Part shown: in pieces, positions 1 to 5,187 of the stretch
Numbering within the stretch: position 1 is the first letter of the stretch
Layout of the letters: each line of letters begins with the position of its first letter
Assembly (NCBI GenBank): GCA_947448675.1
Contig: CANFOR010000165.1
Coordinates: 1 to 6,251, forward strand
DNA: 6,251 bases
Direction: 5' to 3'
Source: Betaproteobacteria bacterium
GTDB taxonomy: Bacteria > Pseudomonadota > Gammaproteobacteria > Burkholderiales > Burkholderiaceae_C
The notes under the pieces: model-generated
Told to the model about the DNA's origin: nothing
Seen by the model: the letters and a program-made list of their open reading frames with translations, nothing else
Databases searched by the model: none
Program-made: the position numbers and the translations under genes

Positions 1-162
1 ATCAGCGCGGGTGCTCTTTGCAACACCGAATGCCAACTCTGCGACCGTCACCGTAGAGATAGCCAGCGACTCGCGCCCCGCCTGAATCAAACGCTGCAAC
101 ACCTGCGCGGGATGCTCGTTGATGACGTAAATGCAGATGTTGGTGTCCAGCAGATACGTCAT
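1..162 (-). CDS. vapC: VapC-type PIN-domain ribonuclease toxin, N-terminal part (cut by window edge)
   Basis: Reading leftwards from the ATG at 162-160, 54 codons are open to the window edge. The protein begins MTYLLDTNICIYVIN, the hallmark start of a VapC PIN domain, with the first catalytic aspartate at D6 (LLDTN) and a second acidic residue at E42 (VAEL). These would form part of the Mg2+-binding acidic cluster; the remaining acidic residues lie outside the window, so activity cannot be judged. VapC toxins are endoribonucleases, many of which cut initiator tRNA or rRNA, and are neutralised by VapB. The start codon overlaps the vapB stop as ATGA, which implies translational coupling and one transcript. 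Family assignment is secure; the RNA target cannot be read from the sequence. Confidence 0.93.
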   Translation of the reverse strand, partial: MTYLLDTNICIYVINEHPAQVLQRLIQAGRESLAISTVTVAELAFGVAKSTRAD

Positions 163-419
163 GGCAGCAAGGGCTCCCGATCAGCTTGGGGCCATTCTTC
201 ACTGCGCTCGAGTTTGAAGTCCGGTCCAAACGCAGCTACCGCTGCCAGCACCTGCTGCGCCCAATCTTCACCATCAGGCTTTGGACGCAAAACGACCGCA
301 TCCCCTTGCCGCTCAATCGTGACTTCTGCGGTGTTAAACCGAAAAGCCTTGGGCAGGCGAACGGCCTGGCTGCGGCCAGTGGTGAAAACTTTGGCGGTGG
401 GCAAGGTGAGTGTGGACAT
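159..419 (-). CDS. vapB: VapB-type antitoxin with AbrB/SpoVT DNA-binding domain
   Basis: 86 residues. The N-terminal half contains KVFTTGRSQAVRLPKAFRF (residues about 10-28), typical of the swapped-hairpin AbrB/MazE fold used by VapB/VagC antitoxins to bind DNA. The acidic, tryptophan-containing C-terminal half (DW and EEW) would be the part that wraps and inhibits the toxin. The frame stays open to 461 via another ATG, but I chose 419 because AAGGAG at 426-431 sits 6 nt before it, the domain begins right there, and the longer version would run through the operator palindrome. The gene is antitoxin-first, with an ATGA overlap into vapC. By analogy with the family, VapB alone or with VapC should repress from the palindrome at 456-480. 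Confidence 0.93.
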   Translation of the reverse strand: MSTLTLPTAKVFTTGRSQAVRLPKAFRFNTAEVTIERQGDAVVLRPKPDGEDWAQQVLAAVAAFGPDFKLERSEEWPQADREPLLP

Positions 420-425
420 GACAGG

Positions 426-431
426 CTCCTT
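426..431 (-). promoter_or_regulatory. Shine-Dalgarno of vapB
   Basis: AAGGAG on the minus strand, 6 nt before the ATG at 419. It is a strong match to the anti-SD and fixes the vapB start at 419 rather than at the upstream in-frame ATG (461). Confidence 0.8.
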
Positions 432-455
432 CAGGCGATGGACATCATTGATACA

Positions 456-480
456 TACCATTGATATGCATCAAATGGTA
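456..480. promoter_or_regulatory. Candidate vapBC operator/promoter palindrome
   Basis: A 25-bp imperfect palindrome: on the plus strand TACCATTGAT, then TGC, then ATCAAATGGTA. The arms match over 10 bp if one extra A is bulged. The 8-mer CATTGATA occurs at 446-453 and again at 459-466, so half-site-like sequence continues towards vapB. It lies 37 bp upstream of the vapB ATG, where AbrB-type antitoxins usually autoregulate, and 2 bp from the end of the mutase gene. I see no convincing -35/-10 pair, though the promoter should overlap this AT-rich stretch. Confidence 0.6.
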
Positions 481-482
481 GT

Positions 483-2687
483 TTACTGCCCTTGTTTTGT
501 CAAAGCCTTCTCAATCTGGCTCAACACATCCCGCGCAGACACCGGAATCGGCGTGCCCGGCCCGTAGATGCCTTTGACGCCTGCCTCGTAAAGCATGTCG
601 TAATCCTGCCGTGGAATGACCCCACCGACGAAGACGATGATGTCATCCGCGCCTTGCTTTTTCAGCTCGGCAATGATGGCAGGCACCAGGGTTTTGTGGC
701 CAGCGGCCAGGGTGCTGACGCCCACGGCGTGCACGTCGTTCTCGATGGCTTGGCGGGCGCATTCTTCGGGGGTTTGGAAGAGCGGGCCCATGTCGACGTC
801 AAAGCCCAGGTCGGCAAAAGCGGTGGCCACCACTTTGGCACCTCGGTCGTGGCCGTCTTGGCCGAGTTTGGAGATCATCACGCGCGGGCGGCGACCTTGC
901 TTTTCTGCGAACTCGGCGATGTCCGATTTGAGTTGGTTCCAGTATTCCATGGTCTCGCCCTCGGTGGACTCTGCGTCGTAGGCGGCGGCGTACACGCCAC
1001 TGACCTTGTGAATGTCGGCGCGGTGGCGACCAAAGGCTTGCTCTAACGCGTCACTCACTTCGCCCACGGTGGCGCGCTCGCGCACCGCCTTGACGCACAG
1101 GTCGAGCAGGTTGGCGGGTTTGCCATCGGCATCTTTTGTATCGGGGTGCCCTGCTGCAAAAGTGATAGCTGCCAACGCAGTATTGACGCGCTCTGCAGAG
1201 CGTTTTTGCTTAATTTCGCGCAGGCGAGCGATCTGCCCTTCGCGCACGGCCACGTTGTCAATGTCGCGCGACTCAATTGCGTCTTCGGTCTTGAGCTTGT
1301 ACTTGTTTACACCGACGATCACGTCTTGCCCGCTGTCGATGCGCGCCTGCTTCTCTGCCGCTGCCGCTTCAATTTTGAGCTTGGCCCAGCCGCTGTCTAC
1401 CGCTTTGACCATGCCGCCCATGGCGTCGACTTCTTCAATGATCTTCCAGGCGGCGTCAGCCATGTCTTGGGTGAGCTTTTCCATCATGTAGCTGCCCGCC
1501 CAGGGGTCGATCACGCTGGTGATGTGCGTCTCTTCTTGGATGATGAGCTGCGTGTTGCGTGCAATGCGGGCAGAAAATTCAGTGGGCAGGGCAATGGCTT
1601 CGTCAAAGCTGTTGGTGTGCAGGCTTTGTGTGCCGCCAAAGACCGCAGCCATGGCTTCAATGGTGGTGCGCACCACGTTGTTGTACGGGTCTTGTTCGGT
1701 CAGGCTCCAGCCGCTGGTTTGGCAGTGCGTGCGCAGCATCAGGCTCTTGGGGCTCTTGGCGTCAAAGCCCTTCATGATGCGGCACCACAGCAGGCGCGCC
1801 GCGCGCATCTTGGCCACTTCTAAATAGAAGTTCATGCCAATGGCCCAAAAGAAGCTCAGGCGCCCGGCGAAGTCGTCTACGTCCATTCCTTTTTTGATAG
1901 CAGTGCGCACATATTCCTGGCCGTCTGCCAGGGTAAATGCCAGCTCCAGCGCTTGGTTGGCACCGGCCTCTTGCATGTGGTAGCCGCTGATCGATATGGA
2001 ATTGAACTTGGGCATGTGCTGCGCCGTGTATTCAATGATGTCGCCAATGATGCGCATGCTCGGCTCGGGCGGGTAGATGTAGGTGTTGCGCACCATGAAT
2101 TCTTTGAGAATGTCGTTCTGGATCGTGCCACTGAGCTGCGCCTGCGCTACGCCCTGCTCCTCTGCCGCCACGATGTAGCCCGCCAGCACCGGCAGCACTG
2201 CGCCGTTCATGGTCATGCTCACGCTCACTTTGTCCAGCGCAATAGCGTTGAACAAAATCTTCATGTCTTCCACGCTGTCAATGGCTACACCGGCCTTGCC
2301 CACGTCGCCGGTTACGCGCGGGTGGTCGGAGTCGTAGCCCCGGTGCGTGGCCAGGTCAAACGCCACGCTCACGCCCTGCGCGCCGCCCGCCAGGGCCTTG
2401 CGGTAGAAGGCGTTGGACTCTTCGGCGGTGGAGAAGCCCGCGTACTGCCGAATCGTCCAAGGCCGCACGGCGTACATGGTGGCCTGTGGGCCGCGAATAT
2501 AGGGCTCAAAGCCGGGCAAGGTGTTGGCGTGCGGCAGGCCCGCCACGTCTTGCGCGGTGTACAGCGGCTTGACGGCTATGCCGTCTGGCGTGAGCCAGTT
2601 GAGCGCGTCTACACTGCCACCGGGGGCGGACTTGGCGGCAGCCTTGTGCCAGTCGGCCAGGCTTGCGGGTTTGAAGGTGTCGGTCAT
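483..2687 (-). CDS. scpA: Methylmalonyl-CoA mutase, adenosylcobalamin-dependent, single-chain form
   Basis: 734 residues, about the length of E. coli Sbm/ScpA and mature mitochondrial mutase, so complete. It interconverts (R)-methylmalonyl-CoA and succinyl-CoA in the cytoplasm, linking propionyl-CoA breakdown to the TCA cycle. The N-terminal TIM-barrel substrate domain (about 45-560) carries TMYAVRPWTIRQYAGFST (70-87), the signature separating methylmalonyl-CoA mutases from isobutyryl- and ethylmalonyl-CoA mutases, then RNTYIYPP (200-207) and SGYHMQEAGA (234-243) with the active-site histidine (H237). The C-terminal B12 domain (about 600-730) has DGHDRG (611-616, cobalt-ligating H613), STLAAGH (658-664) and GG (688-689), the base-off/His-on pattern. 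No key residue is missing. The ATG at 2687 has no clear Shine-Dalgarno; TAAAAT on the minus strand (2694-2699) lies 6 nt before it. The regulator at 2772 is divergent, and vapBC follows with no visible terminator. The MeaB/ArgK chaperone gene often found downstream is not seen here. Confidence 0.97.
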   Translation of the reverse strand: MTDTFKPASLADWHKAAAKSAPGGSVDALNWLTPDGIAVKPLYTAQDVAGLPHANTLPGFEPYIRGPQATMYAVRPWTIRQYAGFSTAEESNAFYRKALAGGAQGVSVAFDLATHRGYDSDHPRVTGDVGKAGVAIDSVEDMKILFNAIALDKVSVSMTMNGAVLPVLAGYIVAAEEQGVAQAQLSGTIQNDILKEFMVRNTYIYPPEPSMRIIGDIIEYTAQHMPKFNSISISGYHMQEAGANQALELAFTLADGQEYVRTAIKKGMDVDDFAGRLSFFWAIGMNFYLEVAKMRAARLLWCRIMKGFDAKSPKSLMLRTHCQTSGWSLTEQDPYNNVVRTTIEAMAAVFGGTQSLHTNSFDEAIALPTEFSARIARNTQLIIQEETHITSVIDPWAGSYMMEKLTQDMADAAWKIIEEVDAMGGMVKAVDSGWAKLKIEAAAAEKQARIDSGQDVIVGVNKYKLKTEDAIESRDIDNVAVREGQIARLREIKQKRSAERVNTALAAITFAAGHPDTKDADGKPANLLDLCVKAVRERATVGEVSDALEQAFGRHRADIHKVSGVYAAAYDAESTEGETMEYWNQLKSDIAEFAEKQGRRPRVMISKLGQDGHDRGAKVVATAFADLGFDVDMGPLFQTPEECARQAIENDVHAVGVSTLAAGHKTLVPAIIAELKKQGADDIIVFVGGVIPRQDYDMLYEAGVKGIYGPGTPIPVSARDVLSQIEKALTKQGQ

Positions 2688-2721
2688 GGGCTGATTTTAC
2701 CCAAAATTTCAAACCTAATTA

Positions 2722-2736
2722 TGAATTCAAAATTCA
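2722..2736. promoter_or_regulatory. Inverted repeat in divergent region (TGAATT-3-AATTCA)
   Basis: TGAATTCAAAATTCA has perfect 6-bp arms around CAA, roughly midway between the two start codons. It is AT-rich, so chance is a real alternative. It could be a second operator or part of the mutase promoter. Confidence 0.3.
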
Positions 2737-2748
2737 GTTTCATGTAAA

Positions 2749-2764
2749 CTTATGGGGCCATAAG
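2749..2764. promoter_or_regulatory. Candidate GntR operator (CTTATGG-GG-CCATAAG)
   Basis: A perfect 7-bp inverted repeat with a 2-bp spacer, ending 7 bp before the regulator's ATG. Size, symmetry and position suit a dimeric winged-helix GntR/FCD protein, so it is the best candidate for autoregulation and mutase control. The binding specificity is inferred from position alone. Confidence 0.5.
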
Positions 2765-2771
2765 CACAACC

Positions 2772-3428
2772 ATGAACGCCCCAACACCCCACAGCCAGCT
2801 CAAGCCCCGCCCCCTCTACGAAGAGGTGGCAGAGCTGCTGCGCCAGCGCATTTTCAAAGCGCAAAAAGACGACATGGAACCCGGCGCCTGGATCGACGAG
2901 CAAAAGCTAGCGCAAGAGTTTGGCATCAGCCGCACCCCCCTGCGCGAAGCCATCAAAGTGCTGGCCGCCGAGGGCTTGGTGACCATGAAAATGCGGCGCG
3001 GCGCCTACGTAACCGAGGTCAACGCCAAAGACCTGCGCGACGTGTTCCACCTGATGGCCGTGCTAGAGGCCGACGCAGCGGGCGTGGTAGCGCTAACGGC
3101 CAGCCAAGAGCAGTTGCAAGCGCTAGAGGCCTTGCACCAGCAGCTCGAAAAAGCGGTCAAAGACCGCGTGAAGTTTTTCAGCCTGAACGAAGCCTTTCAC
3201 ACCCAATTGCTCAGCCTGGCCAACAACCGCTGGCGCGAGCAAATGGTGGCCGACCTGCGCAAGGTGATGAAACTCAACCGCGCGCAATCTTTGCTCAAGG
3301 CCGGGCGCATCGCCCAGTCTTTGGCCGAGCACCGCGCCATCATGGCGGCGCTGCTCAAGCGCGATGTACATGCGGCGCAGGCGGCGATGCGCGCGCATAT
3401 CGAGAGCGGGCAGGAGGCGGCGGCTTAA
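2772..3428 (+). CDS. GntR-family transcriptional regulator, FadR/FCD subfamily
   Basis: 218 residues, the usual length for the FCD subgroup. An N-terminal winged helix-turn-helix spans about 14-80, with the family pattern KLAQEFGISRTPLREAIKVL (45-64) followed by AAEGLV and the wing RRGAYV (75-80). The all-helical FCD ligand domain spans about 87-212, with the metal-ligand-type residues N139 and H143 (LNEAFH), H187 (EHRAI) and H209 (RAHI), so it probably binds a carboxylate or acyl-CoA-like ligand at a metal centre. It is transcribed divergently from the mutase 84 bp away, which suggests that it senses a propionate/methylmalonate-type metabolite and controls the mutase; this is inference from context. 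The ATG at 2772 leaves only a short N-terminal tail before the domain and has no clear Shine-Dalgarno. Confidence 0.93.
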   Translation: MNAPTPHSQLKPRPLYEEVAELLRQRIFKAQKDDMEPGAWIDEQKLAQEFGISRTPLREAIKVLAAEGLVTMKMRRGAYVTEVNAKDLRDVFHLMAVLEADAAGVVALTASQEQLQALEALHQQLEKAVKDRVKFFSLNEAFHTQLLSLANNRWREQMVADLRKVMKLNRAQSLLKAGRIAQSLAEHRAIMAALLKRDVHAAQAAMRAHIESGQEAAA

Positions 3429-3457
3429 AACATCTGCCAACTCGCCTTGCGTAACGC

Positions 3458-3492
3458 GTGCCAACCCAAGCGGTCCCCGAGCCGCTTGGCAC
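3458..3492 (+). terminator. Hairpin downstream of the GntR gene, possible terminator
   Basis: 30 nt after the regulator's stop codon. CCAAGCGG (3466-3473) pairs perfectly with CCGCTTGG (3482-3489) around an 8-nt loop; alternatively GTGCC (3458-3462) extends the stem with GGCAC (3488-3492) across a 5-nt bulge. The stem is stable and GC-rich, but no T-tract follows, so it is not a standard intrinsic terminator. It could mark a processed or Rho-dependent 3' end. Confidence 0.45.
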
Positions 3493-3503
3493 CCGGTAGA
3501 AGC

Positions 3504-3563
3504 CATGCCATGCCATGTCATGCCATGTCATGCCATGTCATGTCATGTCATGTCATGTCATGT
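3504..3563. repeat. Pentanucleotide tandem array, 12 x CATGY
   Basis: Twelve exact 5-bp units over 60 bp. The fifth base runs C,C,T,C,T,C,T,T,T,T,T,T, so the right half is homogeneous CATGT while the left half contains CATGC variants. Such a pure array is prone to slipped-strand length change. It lies in the gene-less stretch 3429-3868, 75 bp past the regulator and about 290 bp before the nearest promoter. The frames that read through it give only low-complexity Met/Pro/Cys/His/Ser peptides, so it is not coding. Nothing else is recognisable between it and copy A (3564-3607). Confidence 0.95.
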
Positions 3564-3607
3564 CAGGGGTTTCAACAGCGCTCGGGAATGGTCTGGTTTG
3601 CTCACAA

Positions 3608-3815
3608 TTTAATAGCTATTTACGCCCGTCTTTATTGCGCTAGCGGCCTAAATGGCTTCTAAACCCACCCCAAACCAAGCGCCCAACTAGCTGCCAGAGC
3701 GCTTCACCGCATACCCCAGCTTGCCCAGAGCCGCCATCACCGTGGCCACATGGTCGCCCTGCACTTCAACACAGCCGACTTTGGCCGTGCCGCCCGACCC
3801 GCAGGCGGTTTTGAG
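3608..3815. repeat. Copy A of the yciH-3'-end repeat
   Basis: First of three direct copies; the others are at 4531-4709 and 5513-5719. It begins sharply at TTTAATAGCT, includes about 80 bp of intergenic element (with GGCC-TAAAT-GGC, a small hairpin), then the last 129 bp of yciH. Positions 3608-3741 match copy B at 4531-4664 with only 5 differences. After 3815 the similarity to yciH fades, with possible weak traces to about 3830. Together with the array and hairpin this accounts for most of the gene-less stretch 3429-3868. Confidence 0.92.
3687..3815 (-). pseudogene. yciH 3' fragment A (42 codons plus stop)
   Basis: Reading leftwards, it encodes LKTACGSGGTAK, then a stretch matching EVQGDHVATVMAAL, and ends KLGYAVKRSGS-stop. 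This equals residues 85-126 of the intact protein encoded at 5591-5971. The frame is unbroken, but six residues differ (including D97 to V, V99 to C and the last G to S), there is no start codon or N-terminal zinc motif, and two thirds of the gene is absent. It is a duplicated gene end, not a functional gene. Confidence 0.9.
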
Positions 3816-3854
3816 TCTTTCCTAGCGGTCGGAACCTCGTTATCAATAAACTTA

Positions 3855-3860
3855 TATAAT
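3855..3860 (+). promoter_or_regulatory. -10 box of TA module 1, leaderless arrangement
   Basis: A perfect TATAAT with 8 nt between it and the toxin ATG at 3869, so transcription should begin at or within about 3 nt of the start codon. No Shine-Dalgarno fits in that space. No good -35 is visible at 16-18 bp. The palindrome TTATCAATAA (3840-3849) just upstream may be part of an operator. Confidence 0.65.
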
Positions 3861-3868
3861 CAAAATTA

Positions 3869-4189
3869 ATGAAGATATTGAAGTTCATCGGCAGCAGCCA
3901 AGAAGACCTCGTCAACTTCCCGCGTGATGCGCGCCGTGAATGTGGCCGCGAGCTTGACCGGGCACAGCGCGGGCTGATGCCTACTGACTTCAAGCCCATG
4001 CTAAATGTGGGCAAAGGCGCTTATGAGATTCGTGTGCATGTGCTGGGTGAATGGCGCGTGCTGTACGTAGCGCGCCATGCTGATGCCGTTTATGTGTTGC
4101 ACGCCTTCCAAAAGAAGAGCCCCAAAACGGCCAAGCCCGATATTGACTTGGCGATTCGCCGTTACAAGCAAATGGAGAATGACGTATGA
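3869..4189 (+). CDS. RelE/ParE-superfamily toxin, phage-derived Gp49-like (HigB-type)
   Basis: 106 residues, typical of this small ribosome-dependent mRNA interferase family. Family features in order: short MKILKFIGSSQEDL start, helical region to about 36, KPM (42-44), YEIR (52-55), the core strand EWRVLYVA (61-68) and the signature VYVLHAFQKKSPKT (74-87), followed by a C-terminal helix (DLAIRRYKQ). These basic and aromatic patches are where the fold places its RNA-binding surface. It is the first gene of a toxin-first TA operon and overlaps the antitoxin as ATGA. It has no Shine-Dalgarno and follows a TATAAT box by 8 nt, so it is probably translated from a leaderless mRNA. Family assignment is firm; the individual name is not, since members are variously called HigB or RelE-like. 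Confidence 0.92.
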   Translation: MKILKFIGSSQEDLVNFPRDARRECGRELDRAQRGLMPTDFKPMLNVGKGAYEIRVHVLGEWRVLYVARHADAVYVLHAFQKKSPKTAKPDIDLAIRRYKQMENDV

Positions 4190-4467
4190 AAGAAAAAATC
4201 ACCACCGGCTCAGGCAACGTGTTTGCTGACCTGGGCTTTTCTGCCGAAGAAGCCGTGGTACTGGGCATGCGCTCGCAGCTCATGTGCGACCTGGAGCTGT
4301 TGATCGCCAAACGCGGCTGGACGCAGGCACAGGCTGCCAAAGAGCTGCGCATCGCCCAATCCCGTGTGTCAGACCTGGTGCGCGGCAAGTGGGACAAATT
4401 TAGCCTGGACATGCTGATCGAGCTGGCCACCCGCGCAGGCTGCAAAGTGTCTTTGGAGATGGCTTAA
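4186..4467 (+). CDS. XRE-family helix-turn-helix antitoxin (HigA-like)
   Basis: 93 residues. The N-terminus NVFADLGFSAEEA (11-23) is the conserved lead-in of antitoxins that accompany Gp49-like toxins. A Cro/C1-type HTH follows: LIAKRGWTQAQAAKELRI (39-56), AQSRVSDLVRGKWDKFS (57-73), with SRVSDLVRG as the recognition helix, then LDMLIELATRAG. The ATG overlaps the toxin's TGA, and GGAG at 4174-4177 lies 8 nt upstream inside the toxin gene, so the antitoxin has its own Shine-Dalgarno whereas the toxin has none. It should neutralise the toxin and autorepress the promoter at 3855. Between its stop and copy B (4468-4530) I see nothing but AT-rich spacer. Confidence 0.92.
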   Translation: MKEKITTGSGNVFADLGFSAEEAVVLGMRSQLMCDLELLIAKRGWTQAQAAKELRIAQSRVSDLVRGKWDKFSLDMLIELATRAGCKVSLEMA

Positions 4468-4530
4468 AGCCAATACTGGGCGACCTTTCAACCTTAACAA
4501 AGTAGCATAAAGCCCCATATTTACTATATT

Positions 4531-4709
4531 TTTAATAGCTGCCTACGCCCGTCTTTATTGGGCTAGCGGCCTAAATGGCTTCTAAACCCACCCCAAACCA
4601 AGCGCCCAACTAGCTGCCAGAGCGCTTCACCGCATACCCCAGCTTGCCCAGTGCCGCCATCACCCTGCACATCTATCACGCCGTCTTTGGCCGTGCCGCC
4701 CGATCCGCA
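4531..4709. repeat. Copy B of the yciH-3'-end repeat
   Basis: Same left border as the other copies (TTTAATAGCT), 63 bp after the antitoxin stop. The intergenic half is nearly identical to copy A. In the gene half two stretches are identical to intact yciH DNA: 30 nt (4616-4645 = 5597-5626) and 38 nt (4672-4709 = 5670-5707). A 17-bp deletion after about 4664 separates them. Similarity stops abruptly after 4709. Confidence 0.92.
4610..4709 (-). pseudogene. yciH 3' fragment B, frameshifted
   Basis: Corresponds to codons 89-126 plus stop of the intact gene, but with 17 bp missing, which shifts the frame within the GDHVATV region. No start codon or upstream domain is present. Non-functional as protein. 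It is shorter than fragment A by four codons at its 5' end, so the two fragments have different internal breakpoints although they share the left border. Confidence 0.88.
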
Positions 4710-4717
4710 ATTTCAAG

Positions 4718-4753
4718 CACCCGCTCTACTTGCCAAAGTCAGTGGGTGTTTTT
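4718..4753 (+). terminator. Intrinsic terminator after copy B
   Basis: CACCCGCT (4718-4725) pairs with AGTGGGTG (4741-4748) as 8 bp with one G-U wobble. An inner ACTT/AAGT stem closes a GCCA loop, and TTTTT follows (4749-4753). It would end plus-strand transcripts coming from TA module 1 through copy B and insulate TA module 2, whose promoter lies about 60 bp further on. Between it and that promoter there is only a weak inverted repeat (CCAGT/ACTGG, 4763-4781). Confidence 0.6.
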
Positions 4754-4814
4754 CATTGAATTCCAGTCCGCGCAGCACTGGTCAGCCCTTCACCTAAAAA
4801 CTACGCAACTAACG

Positions 4815-4820
4815 TATAAT
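4815..4820 (+). promoter_or_regulatory. -10 box of TA module 2, leaderless arrangement
   Basis: A perfect TATAAT 7 nt before the toxin ATG at 4828, the same design as TA module 1. No Shine-Dalgarno fits between. The best upstream hexamer, TTCACC (4789-4794), is 20 bp away and poor. GTAT-AATAA-ATAC (4814-4826) is a small inverted repeat over the box that could be an antitoxin site. Confidence 0.65.
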
Positions 4821-4827
4821 AAATACC

Positions 4828-5187
4828 ATGCAAGCCACCTTTGTAGAACTCCCTCCCTTCGAGCGAACCCGCAAAGACTACATGGACGACGAGGCCTATA
4901 GCAACCTTCAGCAAGAGCTAATGGCCAACCCCGAGGCTGGCGATGTGATGGAAGGCACCGGCGGTTTGCGCAAGCTACGCCAACCAGACCCACGCCGTGG
5001 CAAAGGCAAACGCGGTGGCTTGCGCGTCATTTACTACTGGTGGCTGGGTGGCGACCAGTTTTGGCTGTTTACGGTGTTTGACAAAGACCAAGCCGACGAC
5101 CTCACACCCGAGCAGCGCAAGGCTTTAAAGCACATGCTCAAACGCGAACTAGACCAACGCCATCCACAAGAAAGGAAAGCACCATGA
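4828..5187 (+). CDS. higB: HigB2-like RelE-superfamily toxin
   Basis: 119 residues, close to Vibrio cholerae HigB2 in length and pattern as I recall that protein. Visible family features: TFVELPPFE start (4-12), a helical stretch with LQQELMANPEAGDV (27-40), GTGGLRKLR (43-51), a basic turn with GKRGGLRVIYYWW (60-72), the FTVFDKDQADDLT strand/turn (81-93) and a C-terminal helix with EQRKALKHML. HigB2 toxins cleave mRNA in the ribosomal A site. It is first in a toxin-first operon, overlaps the antitoxin as ATGA, and has no Shine-Dalgarno. It shows no useful similarity to the toxin at 3869 beyond the shared superfamily, so the two modules are not duplicates of one another. Confidence 0.93.
   Translation: MQATFVELPPFERTRKDYMDDEAYSNLQQELMANPEAGDVMEGTGGLRKLRQPDPRRGKGKRGGLRVIYYWWLGGDQFWLFTVFDKDQADDLTPEQRKALKHMLKRELDQRHPQERKAP

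Larger units (their letters stand above)
2688..2771. promoter_or_regulatory. Divergent control region between mutase and GntR regulator
   Basis: 84 bp, clearly more AT-rich than the flanking genes, holding the starts of both genes. Possible -10 elements are TAAAAT (minus strand, 2694-2699) for the mutase and TAAACT (2745-2750) or CATAAG (2759-2764) for the regulator. I could not pair any of these with a good -35 at normal spacing. Neither start codon has an obvious Shine-Dalgarno. Two inverted repeats inside (2722-2736 and 2749-2764) are candidate operators. A regulator bound here could control both transcripts. Confidence 0.6.

Noticed and set aside
420..461. Longer vapB start at 461 (14 extra residues)
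   Set aside because: It would overlap the operator palindrome and lacks a Shine-Dalgarno, while 419 has AAGGAG at ideal spacing.
1165..1215. GATAGCTGCC-AACGC inside the mutase gene resembling the start of the intergenic repeat
   Set aside because: The match is about 15 bp, then breaks down; it encodes normal mutase residues (ALAAITFAA) in frame, so chance similarity is the better explanation.
1146..2747. Long plus-strand open frames (up to 264 codons) opposite the mutase gene
   Set aside because: They are antisense shadows of a high-GC gene with complete, conserved protein sequence on the minus strand; the products have no recognisable domain and no ribosome-binding site.
3504..3563. CRISPR or phase-variable promoter reading of the CATGY array
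   Set aside because: Units are 5 bp without spacers, and no promoter or coding frame of a real gene spans them.
3364..3662. Open frames crossing the CATGY array that give Met/Pro/Cys/His/Ser-rich repeats
   Set aside because: The peptide is only the translation of a 5-bp repeat; the frames start inside the regulator gene or without a ribosome-binding site and end in copy A.
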